A DNA stretch of 64,000 bases from Motacilla alba alba (Eukaryota > Chordata > Aves > Passeriformes > Motacillidae), in contig NC_052017.1 of the NCBI RefSeq assembly GCF_015832195.1, positions 54,776,152 through 54,840,151 of the forward strand, in the 5' to 3' direction. The position numbers were made by a program, and so were the translations under genes. The first letter of the stretch is position 1. Every line of letters starts with the position of its first letter. The notes under the pieces are model-generated. The model worked only from the letters and a program-made list of their open reading frames with translations. It made no database searches and had not been told where the DNA came from. This document shows, piece by piece, positions 26,977 to 37,887 of this stretch.

Positions 26977-27190
26977 CATGGGGGTGAGGCTGGTGCCAAG
27001 GAGAAAAGTGTGGAGGGACCAATGTTGGGGCAGTGCTGCATTGGCCTTGGCAAGCCTTTTGCAGCTGCAGTGTCCCTGGAGCTCTGGGATTTTTGGTTTT
27101 CTGAACCCTAAACCTAAGCGTAACCCTAACCCTAGGCAGAGCAGGAAAAGGCGCATGGGGGTGACACTGTTGCCAAGGAGAAAAGCGTGG
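26977..27190. repeat. Two direct repeat copies 177 bp apart with a telomere-like core
   Basis: The segment starting CATGGGGGTGAGGCTGGTGC (26977) recurs at 27154 with GTGACACTGTTGC, followed in both by CAAGGAGAAAAG and GTGGAGG. Between the copies lies a stretch of CCCTAA-type motifs (27105-27136). The offset of 177 bp is by count. Confidence 0.6.
27105..27136. repeat. Short interstitial telomere-like repeat
   Basis: Contains ACCCTAAACCTAAGCG followed by TAACCCTAACCCTAGG, about five units of the vertebrate telomere motif (CCCTAA on this strand), two of them exact and the rest degenerate. Confidence 0.75.
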
Positions 27191-27369
27191 AGGAAGTAGT
27201 GTTGGAGCAGCACCTTGCTGGCCTTGGCAGGCTTTGGTGAAACCCTGCAGAGTAGGGTAACCAAGGCAGTATACACTTCAAACCATTTAACAGTACCTGC
27301 AAATTTTCAGAATCCTGTAATTTTAAATAATTTTCTATTTTTACAGTCTTCTAGTAACATTCAGTCACC

Positions 27370-27945
27370 TAAGCCTAAGGTATTGGTAAAGGACCTCCTT
27401 ACCAATAAATGGGAAGGTCCCTGGGACCTTGTTACTTGGGGGTGCAGGTATGCCTGTATTTCCATGGACCTTGGCATCCAATGGGTGCCTGCTCAGTGTA
27501 TGCATCCTGCTCTACAGCCTGCTCGGGATCACATCCAACAACTGATCTCCCTGACAGCCCCACAGCAGACGTTGTGGAGCAGTAATCAGAACAACACTTC
27601 ACACCACTGTATGAAGATATGGGACCTGTGGAATGACAGTCTACCCCTACCTGTAATTTTACTTCATTTCAAGATAACAGACACTTCGGGAACAGCACTA
27701 AGCACATGGATTTGTACCTTTCAGCAGAAACAAAACAGCATAACTCATAATAGTTTGTAAGGTTTAACAGTTAGTGAATGAGTTAGATGTTTGTTGTAGC
27801 TGTGAATAGTTTGCAGCATACCACCCTGCAAAGCTGTTCCTGGTAGTTTCTGGATTATGTCATCATGATTGTTCCATATATTGTGCTGTGTTAATCATCA
27901 TGCAAGAGCCCTGCAGAGGATAACAGACACTGCCTTTGTATTTAA
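27370..27945 (+). pseudogene. ERVK-like pol integrase C-terminus and 3' remnant
   Basis: Inside an open frame running 27215-27760, residues from about 52 on read KVLVKDLLTNKWEGPWDLVTWG and then a tryptophan-valine-proline segment (QWVPAQC). This is the pattern of the integrase C-terminal DNA-binding domain of beta-like (ERVK) retroviruses. The catalytic core and everything upstream are missing. The rest of the frame and 27760-27945 could be a remnant of env, but I see no clear transmembrane segment. The plus-strand polypurine tract and LTR follow directly, so this is the 3' end of a 5'-truncated provirus. Confidence 0.65.
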
Positions 27946-27962
27946 AAATAAAAAGGAGGAAC
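27946..27962 (+). promoter_or_regulatory. Polypurine tract of ERVK-like provirus
   Basis: AAATAAAAAGGAGGAAC lies immediately before the TG of the 3' LTR, the position and composition expected of the plus-strand primer site for reverse transcription. Confidence 0.7.
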
Positions 27963-28269
27963 TGTAGTGGCTAACAGCTGGCCTGGAGGCCTTAAAGTTA
28001 TAATTAATCCTAATTATAATTTTATAATTGAAATGCAACTAATTATAAACCTACATCAGTTATATTTTTGACCTGTCTGGGCTCTTGGGGAGTGGGTCTA
28101 GGCCGTTAGGGGCACAGTCAGACATTGGCCAGTTAGCTGGGTGGTAACAAATTTAGCCAATCAGAATTAACCACGCAGACTTTCAAATCTATTTAAAGAG
28201 AACAGGTCTTAATAAAATTTGGCTACTTCTGCATGAACACAGTGTTTAGTCGCTTCAGTCTCAACTGCA
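27963..28269 (+). mobile_element. 3' LTR of ERVK-like provirus
   Basis: Starts TGTAGTGGC right after the polypurine tract, carries CTTAATAAAATTTGG (about 28208-28222) as a poly(A) signal, and ends near TCAACTGCA. The start resembles the LTR at the window's left edge. The LTR end almost coincides with the outermost detectable homology of the palindrome (about 28271). Confidence 0.65.
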
Positions 28270-28629
28270 ATGCCCAAGTGTTTTAGGTGAAGAGTAGAGA
28301 TGGCCCATGTGAGATCAAGGCTGGACAGAGCAGTATGTTGTGGCTGCTTTTGTGCACCAGCAATTTTTGAATGTACCTGTCACTTGCCTGCCCCGCCTTG
28401 GCAACCCAACAGTTTCCTTGCCTTGCCCTGCTAAGCCTCCCTAGCCTTGCATTCCCTTGTGTCGGAACCCAGAATGTCCCTCAGACATTCTTGGATGCTC
28501 AAGACCCAGGTCAGAAGCATCTGAGGCCTTGGCATGCAGCCAGAAACCCCTGTGGCTTTGAATCTGACCCATGGAACAATTTACCAACTCTGCAGGAAGA
28601 ACAAGCAGTCACAAAAGTTTAGGTATTGT

Positions 28630-29085
28630 AGTAGAAGTAGTCACAAACTGAAAGGAAGGATTTTTGAGTGCTGTACAAGGGGGTTTTAAGCCTTGTACAC
28701 AGGGGTCCAAGTTTCGTACATGGGGATCCGAGGTTCTAAGATGGAAGGATTTGGGTGTGCCCTGTCCTCCTTCTTTCTCCTTCCTAACCTCCATGTCTTT
28801 GGTGATGTTGGCACTCACAGATTGGTTTAGAGTAGAAAGTCACCATTCAATATAGGTAATAGGCATTGGGGGAAAAGTATAAACATGTAATACGTAATGT
28901 ATGATATAAAAGATGGCACCAGCCCCCTGGGAGGGCAGTGTGCCTTTGTCAGATCTGCTGAACAGGCTGCAGCAGTTCAGGAAGAGAATCTTTTAGATAA
29001 CTTATAATAAACTACCTTGAGACCGGACAACTGAGGACTACTGAGTCATTCTTTGAAGGCACGGGTTGGAGGAGAGACTTTTCCA
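28630..29085 (+). mobile_element. LTR-like segment in left arm
   Basis: GATATAAAAGATGG (TATA at 28905-28910) is followed about 100 bp later by ATAATAAACTACC (poly(A) signal at about 29006-29011), the spacing expected of an LTR U3/R region on the plus strand. Boundaries are uncertain and the family was not recognised. The same segment is in the right arm at 38577-39032 on the minus strand. Confidence 0.5.
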
Positions 29086-29134
29086 TTTTTCAGGGTCACC
29101 CCAATCCGGGGGTGAGTCGCAAAACCCTTGCATG

Positions 29135-29530
29135 TGCATGCCCCACCCTTGACCTGCCTACTGGCTTTCCTCCAGGACCTTGCCTTGCCTAGCCCTTCCT
29201 GTTTCTGCCCGGCCTAAACGTTACTGGACTTATCTTCTTATGCCCTGCCTTGCCTTTAACTTCTGGGCCTTCTCTCACCTATCACTCCGTTTGCTTTCCC
29301 CTCATGGCTCCAGACTTGACAACGTCTCCCTTGACTTGCTTACAATTGCCTACACTTGCTTTGTGTTGCCTCGCCTGCGTGGAAGGCAAGGCAAAGAGTG
29401 ATGGGCAAGGAAAGCTAAGCCAGGAAGTTATTTGGAAGGCAAGGCAAGGCAGACATAGGCAAGGCAAACAAAACAAGGGTAGGCTAGGAAAAATAGGCAC
29501 AGAACTGAAGGCAAGGAAAGGCCAAGGTAG
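29135..29530. repeat. CCTTGCC/GGCAAGG minisatellite with a strand switch (left arm)
   Basis: From about 29135 to 29385 the plus strand is rich in CCTTGCC and CTTGCCT; from about 29388 to 29530 it is rich in GGCAAGGC. The switch lies next to GCCTCGCCTGCGTGGAAGGC. The two halves can pair with each other, forming a small imperfect inverted repeat within the arm. Its copy is at 38132-38527. Confidence 0.6.
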
Positions 29531-29774
29531 AGTGCTGTTCCTTGGGAAGTAAAAGATATAGTGTTAGGGCAGCTGATAAGGTACTGTGAGTAGGTATAGT
29601 CCAGCAAGACATTTCTGTCCTGGCCCCTTCTGTGTAGGAACCATTTTTGGACACAGTCAGTAGTGGATATGGTATGCAACTTTTGCTTGTAAGTTCCAGA
29701 ATGAGAACAGCAATGCCTTCTCATGGAAAGTATGTGGCCCCAGTGTTTCATGTGCAGAGAAGAACCTGCATCAT

Positions 29775-30430
29775 TGTCTTGGTTTTGAAAGACAGGTGTC
29801 TGCTAACGATGGAAAGAGCCTCCCCTTAAACTGAAAAATGTAAACCCCTTCCCTCTGAATTGCTATAAATTTTAAATTAAGGGACTCTTGGGCAAAAATA
29901 TGGGAGCAGGAATAACAGTTCTTTATTAGGAAAGAAAACAAAAAAAGATAAAATAAACAACACAGTAAATTAAAACAACACTGACAGAGTCAGAACACAA
30001 CCTGACACCCCGTTGGTCAGGGTGTTGGTAGCAGTCAAATTGGAATTGTGTCTGCAGTCCTCCTGGAGTGTCAGGTGTAGTTCTGTTGGAGAAGTGATCC
30101 TGTAGAAAGGTGTAGTCTTCCTCTGAAGATCCAGTGGAAGAGGTAGCTGTTCTACTGGGAAATTCAGTAGAGAAGCCATGCTGGTACTCCAGAATCTCCA
30201 GATTATATCTGGATGGGAATGCTTGGCTCCTCCCTCTGGGCGGAGCATCTCACAATGGTATGCTATAGTTCTTATCAGTCCTGCAGTGACATTCAATGGC
30301 CTCCTATCAGCAGATGTCTCCCCAGAGGGAGGGGTGGTTGTGGAAGAGATAAGGAAAATTGCCCACTTAACAGAAGACAACTGCCATACAGATGGCAAAC
30401 AGAATACAATTTGCTTGGCAATCCAGGACA
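29775..30430 (-). mobile_element. Family-A LTR in left arm (656 bp)
   Basis: On the minus strand it starts TGTCCTGGATTGCC and ends AAAACCAAGACA, with CCTAATAAAGAACTG (poly(A) signal) near its 3' end. It is the best-preserved family-A LTR here and serves as the reference for copies at 9766, 19717, 26445 and 49726. Flanks ACGAT and ATGAT could be a 5-bp target duplication with one mismatch. The 153-codon open frame on the minus strand (30431-29970) lies within the LTR and is not a retroviral gene. Confidence 0.75.
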
Positions 30431-30493
30431 ATCGTGCAGCTCAAGGGCAGCAGCAACTTTCCGTCCTGGCATATTTGGTTTGGAAGCACTGAC

Positions 30494-31604
30494 TCAATCC
30501 GTATAACCATGGAGTCGGTATCCATCTTTGGAAGATGATCTTCCTCCTGAAAGAATCCATTTGGCATGTGTTTTCCACTTCTCAGAGGTAGCCTTCTTGA
30601 AATTCTGCCAGCACACTTCTTTTGGACAAGGTAAGCAGCTACGCTGAGTCTTGGTGTGCAGCTGATCTAGTGCCCTGCGCAGGTAATGCCCAATACCAGT
30701 GTTTTGACACCTTTGTATAGGATCAGTCCCTGGATGTTTTGGATTTTGGAGGAGGGGATGCCATTTCTTTTGAGACGGGCTTCTAGTTGCTCTCTTTGGC
30801 AAAGAAAGCAAGTTTGGATGGGCGCTTTGGGTGGTCTCAGTGAATTTAAAGGCTTTTCCCAATAGGCAGTTCTCTGGGTTAGAGCTGTTGAACTGTCAGT
30901 AGCAATGTAGATGCCAAACTCTGGAGTTTTTGTCCCTTGTAGCTTTCGTGTGTGAGCAGTCTCTGGTGCCCTTCTACTTGGATCCTGACTCTGTGAGACT
31001 GAAGGCGTACGATGGTACCTAGAGCTGAGAAGGAAAGTGGCGATAGGGTGTTTTTGTAGTTTGATGGGTGTAGTTGAAATTGTAGGCAGCAAAGAGCTTT
31101 CTCCACTGACGCTTTTGCGAGCTTTGTATTTGGCAGATGTTTTCAAGTTTGTTACCAGACTCTACGAGAATAAATAATTTTGTTAGGGCAGAGGAGTTCA
31201 TCTTGCCCTTTGAGTGTGGTGCAAAGAAGAGTATCCACTTGGAAGGGGAAGATCGGTGAAATCTTTTTGTCCTGAAACAGTTGATTTCCGATCAGCGATG
31301 TTTCTGACTTGTCTGCGTCCTGGGGATAGTTTCGAGCTGGATTAGGTGAGTGTCCTTCTTTTTTGAGTCGACATTGCCATCGTGTGGTTCTTTTGATGAA
31401 CACTGACAGTGCCAGGAAAATGCCAAGCGCTTTTCTGGCCCAGCCCCAATCCTGTGGGAGCAATGTCGTCAAGAGTTGCACTCTGGATCCTGGCTCTTGG
31501 GCACTAACATAATGTGATCCTGCATGTAGCCGAGAAGGAAGAAGAATCATTTCATTGTTGTCTGGGCAGTTTATAGGCTGCAAAAGAGAAGGCAATTGCA
31601 GCAC
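30494..31604 (-). other. Unidentified open region in left arm
   Basis: Minus-strand frames of 150 codons (31604-31152), 159 codons (31146-30667) and 122 codons (30862-30494) lie end to end in different frames, just upstream of the family-A LTR. They are rich in Lys, Gln, Thr and Pro with few acidic residues, and show no domain I know. A CFLCQREQ segment in the 159-codon frame has a lone CxxC-like pair. Frame changes may reflect introns, frameshifts or chance. Identity to the other arm says nothing about selection, because the whole arm is identical. Confidence 0.3.
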
Positions 31605-32112
31605 GGTCTCTTCCTTTTAGAACCTTTTCTGGACCATCAGCTGCTCAAGATGTAACTCACACCCACTGAGCTGCATCCAGCTCCCTGGAGAAATACACTT
31701 TCCCTCAAGCTCTGTGTACCATCTTTCACGCTAACTCTTGCAGCTCCCAAACCCCTTCAAAACATCCAGCAGCTGCTTGCAAAGAAAAAGTCTACAGCAA
31801 AAGGTACTGCTGGCCATAATAGTCTCCTTGTAGCCTGTAACTAGATGAAACACTCTAATGTGTCACATATTCCTTCTCAACTATATATATAGCATCAGCA
31901 CATTCTCTCAGAGTGGCAGAGTCCATCGTTACAGCAAAGAGTTTCCAGCTGCAGTTCTGACAGAGAGATGTGCCAGGACAGAAGGCTTTTAACTACCTAC
32001 CCTCTTCCCTGTGCAACGTCATATTAGCAGCGCAAAAATTTTCATGCACTTTCAGTGTCGCTGTGTCCAAGCAGTTAGAGATCACACAGAGGGAAGTGTC
32101 AAGACAGAAGAC

Positions 32113-35100
32113 ATTAAAAAAATACCCCCTTCTCTTAATAGCACATAACACATTGCTGCTTTGTATCTTCTTTCCCAGAGAGAAAGAAGATACACTGCCA
32201 TCACTTTTTTCACTCTCACATCTTCGATGCAAACATCCAGCAGCTATTCTCATAGAAAAAGGCTCAAGAAGCAAAAGCCAGTGCAGGGCTGCACCTTCCG
32301 CATCCCCCAAACTCACCGATGCACTCTGTCCTTCTCTGCTGCATCTACCATTGTGTTCTCTGGATAGCAGAGCCCAAAGGTTAGCGCAATTGTTTACACG
32401 GAGGGGCTGGAAAAGGATAAAGTAGCAGCAGAAGTAGCCCTCATTGAACTTTAATCCTTATGACTGCCAACATCACTTTGTTTCAGTGGCCAGTGGAAGC
32501 CACACTCTTTTACAGCCAGTACGCTGTGCCCACCAGCCCACTGCTGTGAGACTTCATTCTCTGCCTCTTGCAAGCTCTTTCACTTTTACTCTCCCAGAAG
32601 CAAGTAGGCATCTGGCTTCTTGCTATGAACACTGTGCTGGTAGCATAGCGCTCCAGCACGCTTCTGCTGTAAGATGCTTGGGGAATGCACTTAGCTTCTC
32701 AGTGCTATGTAGCCCCATATTCTACATCTCTTGTTGTCTGAATCATACCGGAAAACTTTTTGGCTACATCTAGCACAGAGAAAATGTGCCAGGACAGCAA
32801 CCTTGCCAGGAGCATACCTGTGAATCTTATTGATACTTGTATTTGCATCACATTCAAGAGGCAGTCTTCTTTCCTACACAATGTGCAAACAGCTGTCAGA
32901 CCATGGTACTCTCTCCACACTCCATCCCAGCTCTAAGTACTAGCACGTTCATTACAGTCTCACAAGGACTGAAAATTCTACAGTGGATACATGCAGCATC
33001 CATGCAGACAAGCTGCAAAGCCATTACCTGGCTTCACATCTGTGTAGATCACAGAAGGCAAAAAATGAAGCAGCAGAGCACTGGGTGTATATGTGCAGAG
33101 CACTGAACTAAAAACCTTCAGCAAAACCTCATCCGCAATCAGAGTAAGCAGAGAATACATTTGCTGCATGGAAAACTGACGTGCTGCCCTTCGAATTCAA
33201 CTCAAAATGTGAAGACAAGAATTTTCCACCGACAGCTGGAATAAGAATAGGTAGAAGCACAAGAAAGTCAAGAAAGTTGTCCATGAATTTCCTCCAAATG
33301 AATGCTAATGTGAATTTGGCAGGCAGGTGGCTGGCAGCCATACTCCTCTAGCAATCTGAACGCTGCGCACCCAAGCCAGGTGCTTCACGGCTTCGTTCTT
33401 TGCCTCTTGTAATCTGTCGAGATTTTATTCTCCTGGAGGCACTTTGTTGTCTACTTCTTGCACAGAACACTGTGTCAGCTGCGAAGCGCTCTGGAGCACA
33501 GCTTTTGCTGAAAGACTCCTAGACCATGCACAAACATTCTCAGCGCTGCGAATCCCCACAATCTGCCTTTCTTGGCATCAAAATCTAGGCGGAAAGCATT
33601 TTGACTACCTCTCGCCCAGAGAAAATGTACCACAACAACACACTTGGGCAGACCTTTCCCCTGGAACTTGTGGTGACTTGTATTTGCACCATATTCAAGT
33701 GGTAGTCCTCTTTCCTATACAATCTGCAAAGCGTCGTAAGATCTTCATCCTCTCTGCCTTAGCCTTCTCATTTTGAAATAGGAGAGCACACATTACAGCC
33801 CCACAAGGACAAAACATCCCAAGAGATGTCACACTGCAGGTGTGCAGTACCAGACGCTAAAAATCAGCAAAGCTGAATGCCTTTGCTGAGCTTCAGTCCT
33901 CTGTGGATCACAGAAGGCAAAGAATGAAATGCCAGAGCAGAGGGCTTGTGTGAACAGTATACCAAATTGCAGAAGTCCAGCAACAGCACATTCACAATCC
34001 GAGTCAGCTGAGAATATGCTTGCACCTGTGGAACATCATCCCAAAATGTGGAGACAATCACATTCTTACACTTTCAGAGCTGCAGACTTCTGCAGAACAC
34101 AAGGTGTCCTTGAAGTCATTCTTCCTTTTTCTGTGGGAGCAGCTGTTGAAAGCTGGCAAGGAAGTTATGACAGTGAAAAATGGGATGGCACATGTATTTG
34201 CGAAAGACAGTACAGCGCTGTAGTGTGTTTAGTGCAGTTTCAAGGCTCCTTGGAGAAATGGCATATGAAGAACCCCTTCTCTTTTGACACATGCTGCTCT
34301 GTGATCCCCAGGTGCAAGGACTTTGCAACAGTGAAGGTAGAAGAAAAAGCTTTTCTCCGCGTTTTGGGATGAAGTCCAGTGGCAGTGCTTTACTTTTCTG
34401 AGCAGCAAGCATATTCTATGTTGACCCTGATTGTGGGATGAAGTCCAGTGGCAGTGCTTTACTTTTCTGAGCAGCAAGCATATTCTATGTTGACCCTGAT
34501 TGTGGACAAGCTCTTGCTGGAGGTTTGCAATTCCATACATTGCACGGCCCAGCCCAGTGCTCCGCTGCTTCATTTTTCGCCTTTTGTCATCTGCATAGTA
34601 TGGAAGTCAGGCAGTGGCTTTGCCGCTCTTCCACATGGATGCTGCATGCACGCACTGTGACATCTTTTGGGTTTTTTGTCCTTGCAAGACTGTAATGTGC
34701 ATGCTGGTACTTTGAGCTGAGAAGGACCATGCAGAGAGCACCGTGGTCTGACAATTGTTTGTATGTTGTGCAGGAAAGAGGACTACCCCTTGAATGTGGT
34801 GCAAATACCAGTATTGATATGATTCACCAGCATGCTCCACACAAGCTTTTTGTCCTGGCACATTTTCTCTGGGCGAGACGTAGCCGAAAAGCTTTTCCGT
34901 ATGATTCATATGAAAAGAGGTGCAGAATACGGGACTATGTAATGCTGGAAAGGTAAGTGCATTCCCCAAGCATCTTTTGGCAAACAGCCTGCTGGGGCAC
35001 TTCACTACCAGGACAGTGTTCGTAGTGAGAAACAGATGCCTATTCACCTCCGGGATACTAGAAGTGTGACAGCTTACAAGAAGGGGAAGAACAAAGCCGC

Positions 35101-35549
35101 ACAGCAGGGGGCTGGTGGGTGCAGCGTACTGGCTGTAAATAAGCATGGCTGCCACTGACCTGCCAAACAAATTCACTCTCTAGTAGTAAGAATTAAAGTC
35201 CAGTGAGAGCTACTTCTGCTGCTACTTTATCCTTTTTCAGCCCCTCTGTGGAAACAATTCTGCCTGCATTTGGGCTCCGTGATCCAGAGAACACAATGGT
35301 AGTGAAGGGAAGCAGAGAAGGGAAGGACAGAGTGCACCAGTGAGTTTGATGTGGCTTATGTGGGGCACATGGAAAGTGCAGCCCTGCACTGACTTTTACT
35401 TCTAGAGCTTTTTTCTATGAGAATAGCTGCTGGATGTTTGCATCGAAGATGTGAGAGTGAAAAAAGTGATGGCAGGTCTACCTGGGAAAGAAGATACAGA
35501 GCATAGTGCAAATTTAAAAGCTGTTAAGAAGAGGAGGTAATTTAAGAAC
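32113..35549. repeat. Palindrome centre made of diverged tandem units
   Basis: Two units face the same way on the left. CAGAGAAAATGT at 32776 recurs at 33617 (841 bp apart), with matching TTGTATTTGCA, CTTTCCTA, AGATCACAGAAGGCAAA and GAGAATA blocks. An earlier related block (GAGATGTGCCAGGACAG near 31966) extends the series into the arm. On the right the same unit is inverted: CTGGCACATTTTCTC at about 34855-34869, and GCTGCTTCATTTTTCGCC near 34562. Divergence between units is high. Open frames up to 189 codons have no recognisable domain. Confidence 0.7.
34365..34502. repeat. Two exact tandem copies of 69 bp
   Basis: The segment beginning TGGGATGAAGTCCAGTGG at 34365 repeats without change from 34434, covering ACTTTTCTGAGCAGCAAGC and TGTTGACCCTGATTG. 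Because 69 is a multiple of three, a minus-strand open frame (34573-34229) contains the same 23 residues twice. Confidence 0.9.
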
Positions 35550-36057
35550 GTCTTCTGTCTTGACACTTCCCTCTGTGTGATCTCTAACTGCTTGGACACA
35601 GCGACACTGAAAGTGCATGAAAATTTTTGCGCTGCTAATATGACGTTGCACAGGGAAGAGGGTAGGTAGTTAAAAGCCTTCTGTCCTGGCACATCTCTCT
35701 GTCAGAACTGCAGCTGGAAACTCTTTGCTGTAACGATGGACTCTGCCACTCTGAGAGAATGTGCTGATGCTATATATATAGTTGAGAAGGAATATGTGAC
35801 ACATTAGAGTGTTTCATCTAGTTACAGGCTACAAGGAGACTATTATGGCCAGCAGTACCTTTTGCTGTAGACTTTTTCTTTGCAAGCAGCTGCTGGATGT
35901 TTTGAAGGGGTTTGGGAGCTGCAAGAGTTAGCGTGAAAGATGGTACACAGAGCTTGAGGGAAAGTGTATTTCTCCAGGGAGCTGGATGCAGCTCAGTGGG
36001 TGTGAGTTACATCTTGAGCAGCTGATGGTCCAGAAAAGGTTCTAAAAGGAAGAGACC

Positions 36058-37168
36058 GTGCTGCAATTGCCTTCTCTTTTGCAGCCTATAAACTGCCCAG
36101 ACAACAATGAAATGATTCTTCTTCCTTCTCGGCTACATGCAGGATCACATTATGTTAGTGCCCAAGAGCCAGGATCCAGAGTGCAACTCTTGACGACATT
36201 GCTCCCACAGGATTGGGGCTGGGCCAGAAAAGCGCTTGGCATTTTCCTGGCACTGTCAGTGTTCATCAAAAGAACCACACGATGGCAATGTCGACTCAAA
36301 AAAGAAGGACACTCACCTAATCCAGCTCGAAACTATCCCCAGGACGCAGACAAGTCAGAAACATCGCTGATCGGAAATCAACTGTTTCAGGACAAAAAGA
36401 TTTCACCGATCTTCCCCTTCCAAGTGGATACTCTTCTTTGCACCACACTCAAAGGGCAAGATGAACTCCTCTGCCCTAACAAAATTATTTATTCTCGTAG
36501 AGTCTGGTAACAAACTTGAAAACATCTGCCAAATACAAAGCTCGCAAAAGCGTCAGTGGAGAAAGCTCTTTGCTGCCTACAATTTCAACTACACCCATCA
36601 AACTACAAAAACACCCTATCGCCACTTTCCTTCTCAGCTCTAGGTACCATCGTACGCCTTCAGTCTCACAGAGTCAGGATCCAAGTAGAAGGGCACCAGA
36701 GACTGCTCACACACGAAAGCTACAAGGGACAAAAACTCCAGAGTTTGGCATCTACATTGCTACTGACAGTTCAACAGCTCTAACCCAGAGAACTGCCTAT
36801 TGGGAAAAGCCTTTAAATTCACTGAGACCACCCAAAGCGCCCATCCAAACTTGCTTTCTTTGCCAAAGAGAGCAACTAGAAGCCCGTCTCAAAAGAAATG
36901 GCATCCCCTCCTCCAAAATCCAAAACATCCAGGGACTGATCCTATACAAAGGTGTCAAAACACTGGTATTGGGCATTACCTGCGCAGGGCACTAGATCAG
37001 CTGCACACCAAGACTCAGCGTAGCTGCTTACCTTGTCCAAAAGAAGTGTGCTGGCAGAATTTCAAGAAGGCTACCTCTGAGAAGTGGAAAACACATGCCA
37101 AATGGATTCTTTCAGGAGGAAGATCATCTTCCAAAGATGGATACCGACTCCATGGTTATACGGATTGA
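36058..37168 (+). other. Unidentified open region in right arm
   Basis: Mirror copy of 30494-31604, with the same three consecutive frames on the plus strand: 36058-36510 (150 codons), 36516-36995 (159) and 36800-37168 (122). No signal peptide, membrane segment or known motif is evident. There is a short hydrophobic stretch (ALGIFLALSVF) in the first frame. Confidence 0.3.
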
Positions 37169-37231
37169 GTCAGTGCTTCCAAACCAAATATGCCAGGACG
37201 GAAAGTTGCTGCTGCCCTTGAGCTGCACGAT

Positions 37232-37887
37232 TGTCCTGGATTGCCAAGCAAATTGTATTCTGTTTGCCATCTGTATGGCAGTTGTCTTCTGTTAAGTGGG
37301 CAATTTTCCTTATCTCTTCCACAACCACCCCTCCCTCTGGGGAGACATCTGCTGATAGGAGGCCATTGAATGTCACTGCAGGACTGATAAGAACTATAGC
37401 ATACCATTGTGAGATGCTCCGCCCAGAGGGAGGAGCCAAGCATTCCCATCCAGATATAATCTGGAGATTCTGGAGTACCAGCATGGCTTCTCTACTGGAT
37501 TTCCCAGTAGAACAGCTACCTCTTCCACTGGATCTTCAGAGGAAGACTACACCTTTCTACAGGATCACTTCTCCAACAGAACTACACCTGACACTCCAGG
37601 AGGACTGCAGACACAATTCCAATTTGACTGCTACCAACACCCTGACCAACGGGGTGTCAGGTTGTGTTCTGACTCTGTCAGTGTTGTTTTAATTTACTGT
37701 GTTGTTTATTTTATCTTTTTTTGTTTTCTTTCCTAATAAAGAACTGTTATTCCTGCTCCCATATTTTTGCCCAAGAGTCCCTTAATTTAAAATTTATAGC
37801 AATTCAGAGGGAAGGGGTTTACATTTTTCAGTTTAAGGGGAGGCTCTTTCCATCGTTAGCAGACACCTGTCTTTCAAAACCAAGACA
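37232..37887 (+). mobile_element. Family-A LTR in right arm (656 bp)
   Basis: Plus-strand mirror of 29775-30430: TGTCCTGGATT at the start, TTTCCTAATAAAGAACTG near 37731, and CAAAACCAAGACA at the end. Its presence at the same place in both arms means it entered before the arms were copied or last homogenised. Confidence 0.75.

Larger units (their letters stand above)
28356..32112 (+). repeat. Left palindrome arm (3757 bp)
   Basis: Exact reverse complement of 35550-39306 apart from two differences I found. One changes the codon at about 28533-28541 (Ala here, Thr in the other arm, reading this strand). The other lies in the LTR near 30166 (Asn here, Asp in the other arm, reading the minus strand). 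No length difference exists, since the sum of paired coordinates stays 67662 along the arm. The arm contains a TATA/poly(A) LTR-like segment, a GGCAA-rich minisatellite, a family-A LTR and an unidentified open region. Confidence 0.9.

Noticed and set aside
29970..30431. 153-codon frame in the left arm (and its mirror at 37231-37692)
   Set aside because: It fits almost exactly within the family-A LTR, so the frame is incidental to LTR sequence.
34607..35176. 189-codon minus-strand frame in the palindrome centre
   Set aside because: The corresponding parts of the other repeat units have stops and shifts, so there is no sign of protein-level constraint.
31620..36040. CRISPR-like array in the repeated centre
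   Set aside because: Units are hundreds of bases long and diverged, without short direct repeats and uniform spacers. The sequence is vertebrate in character.
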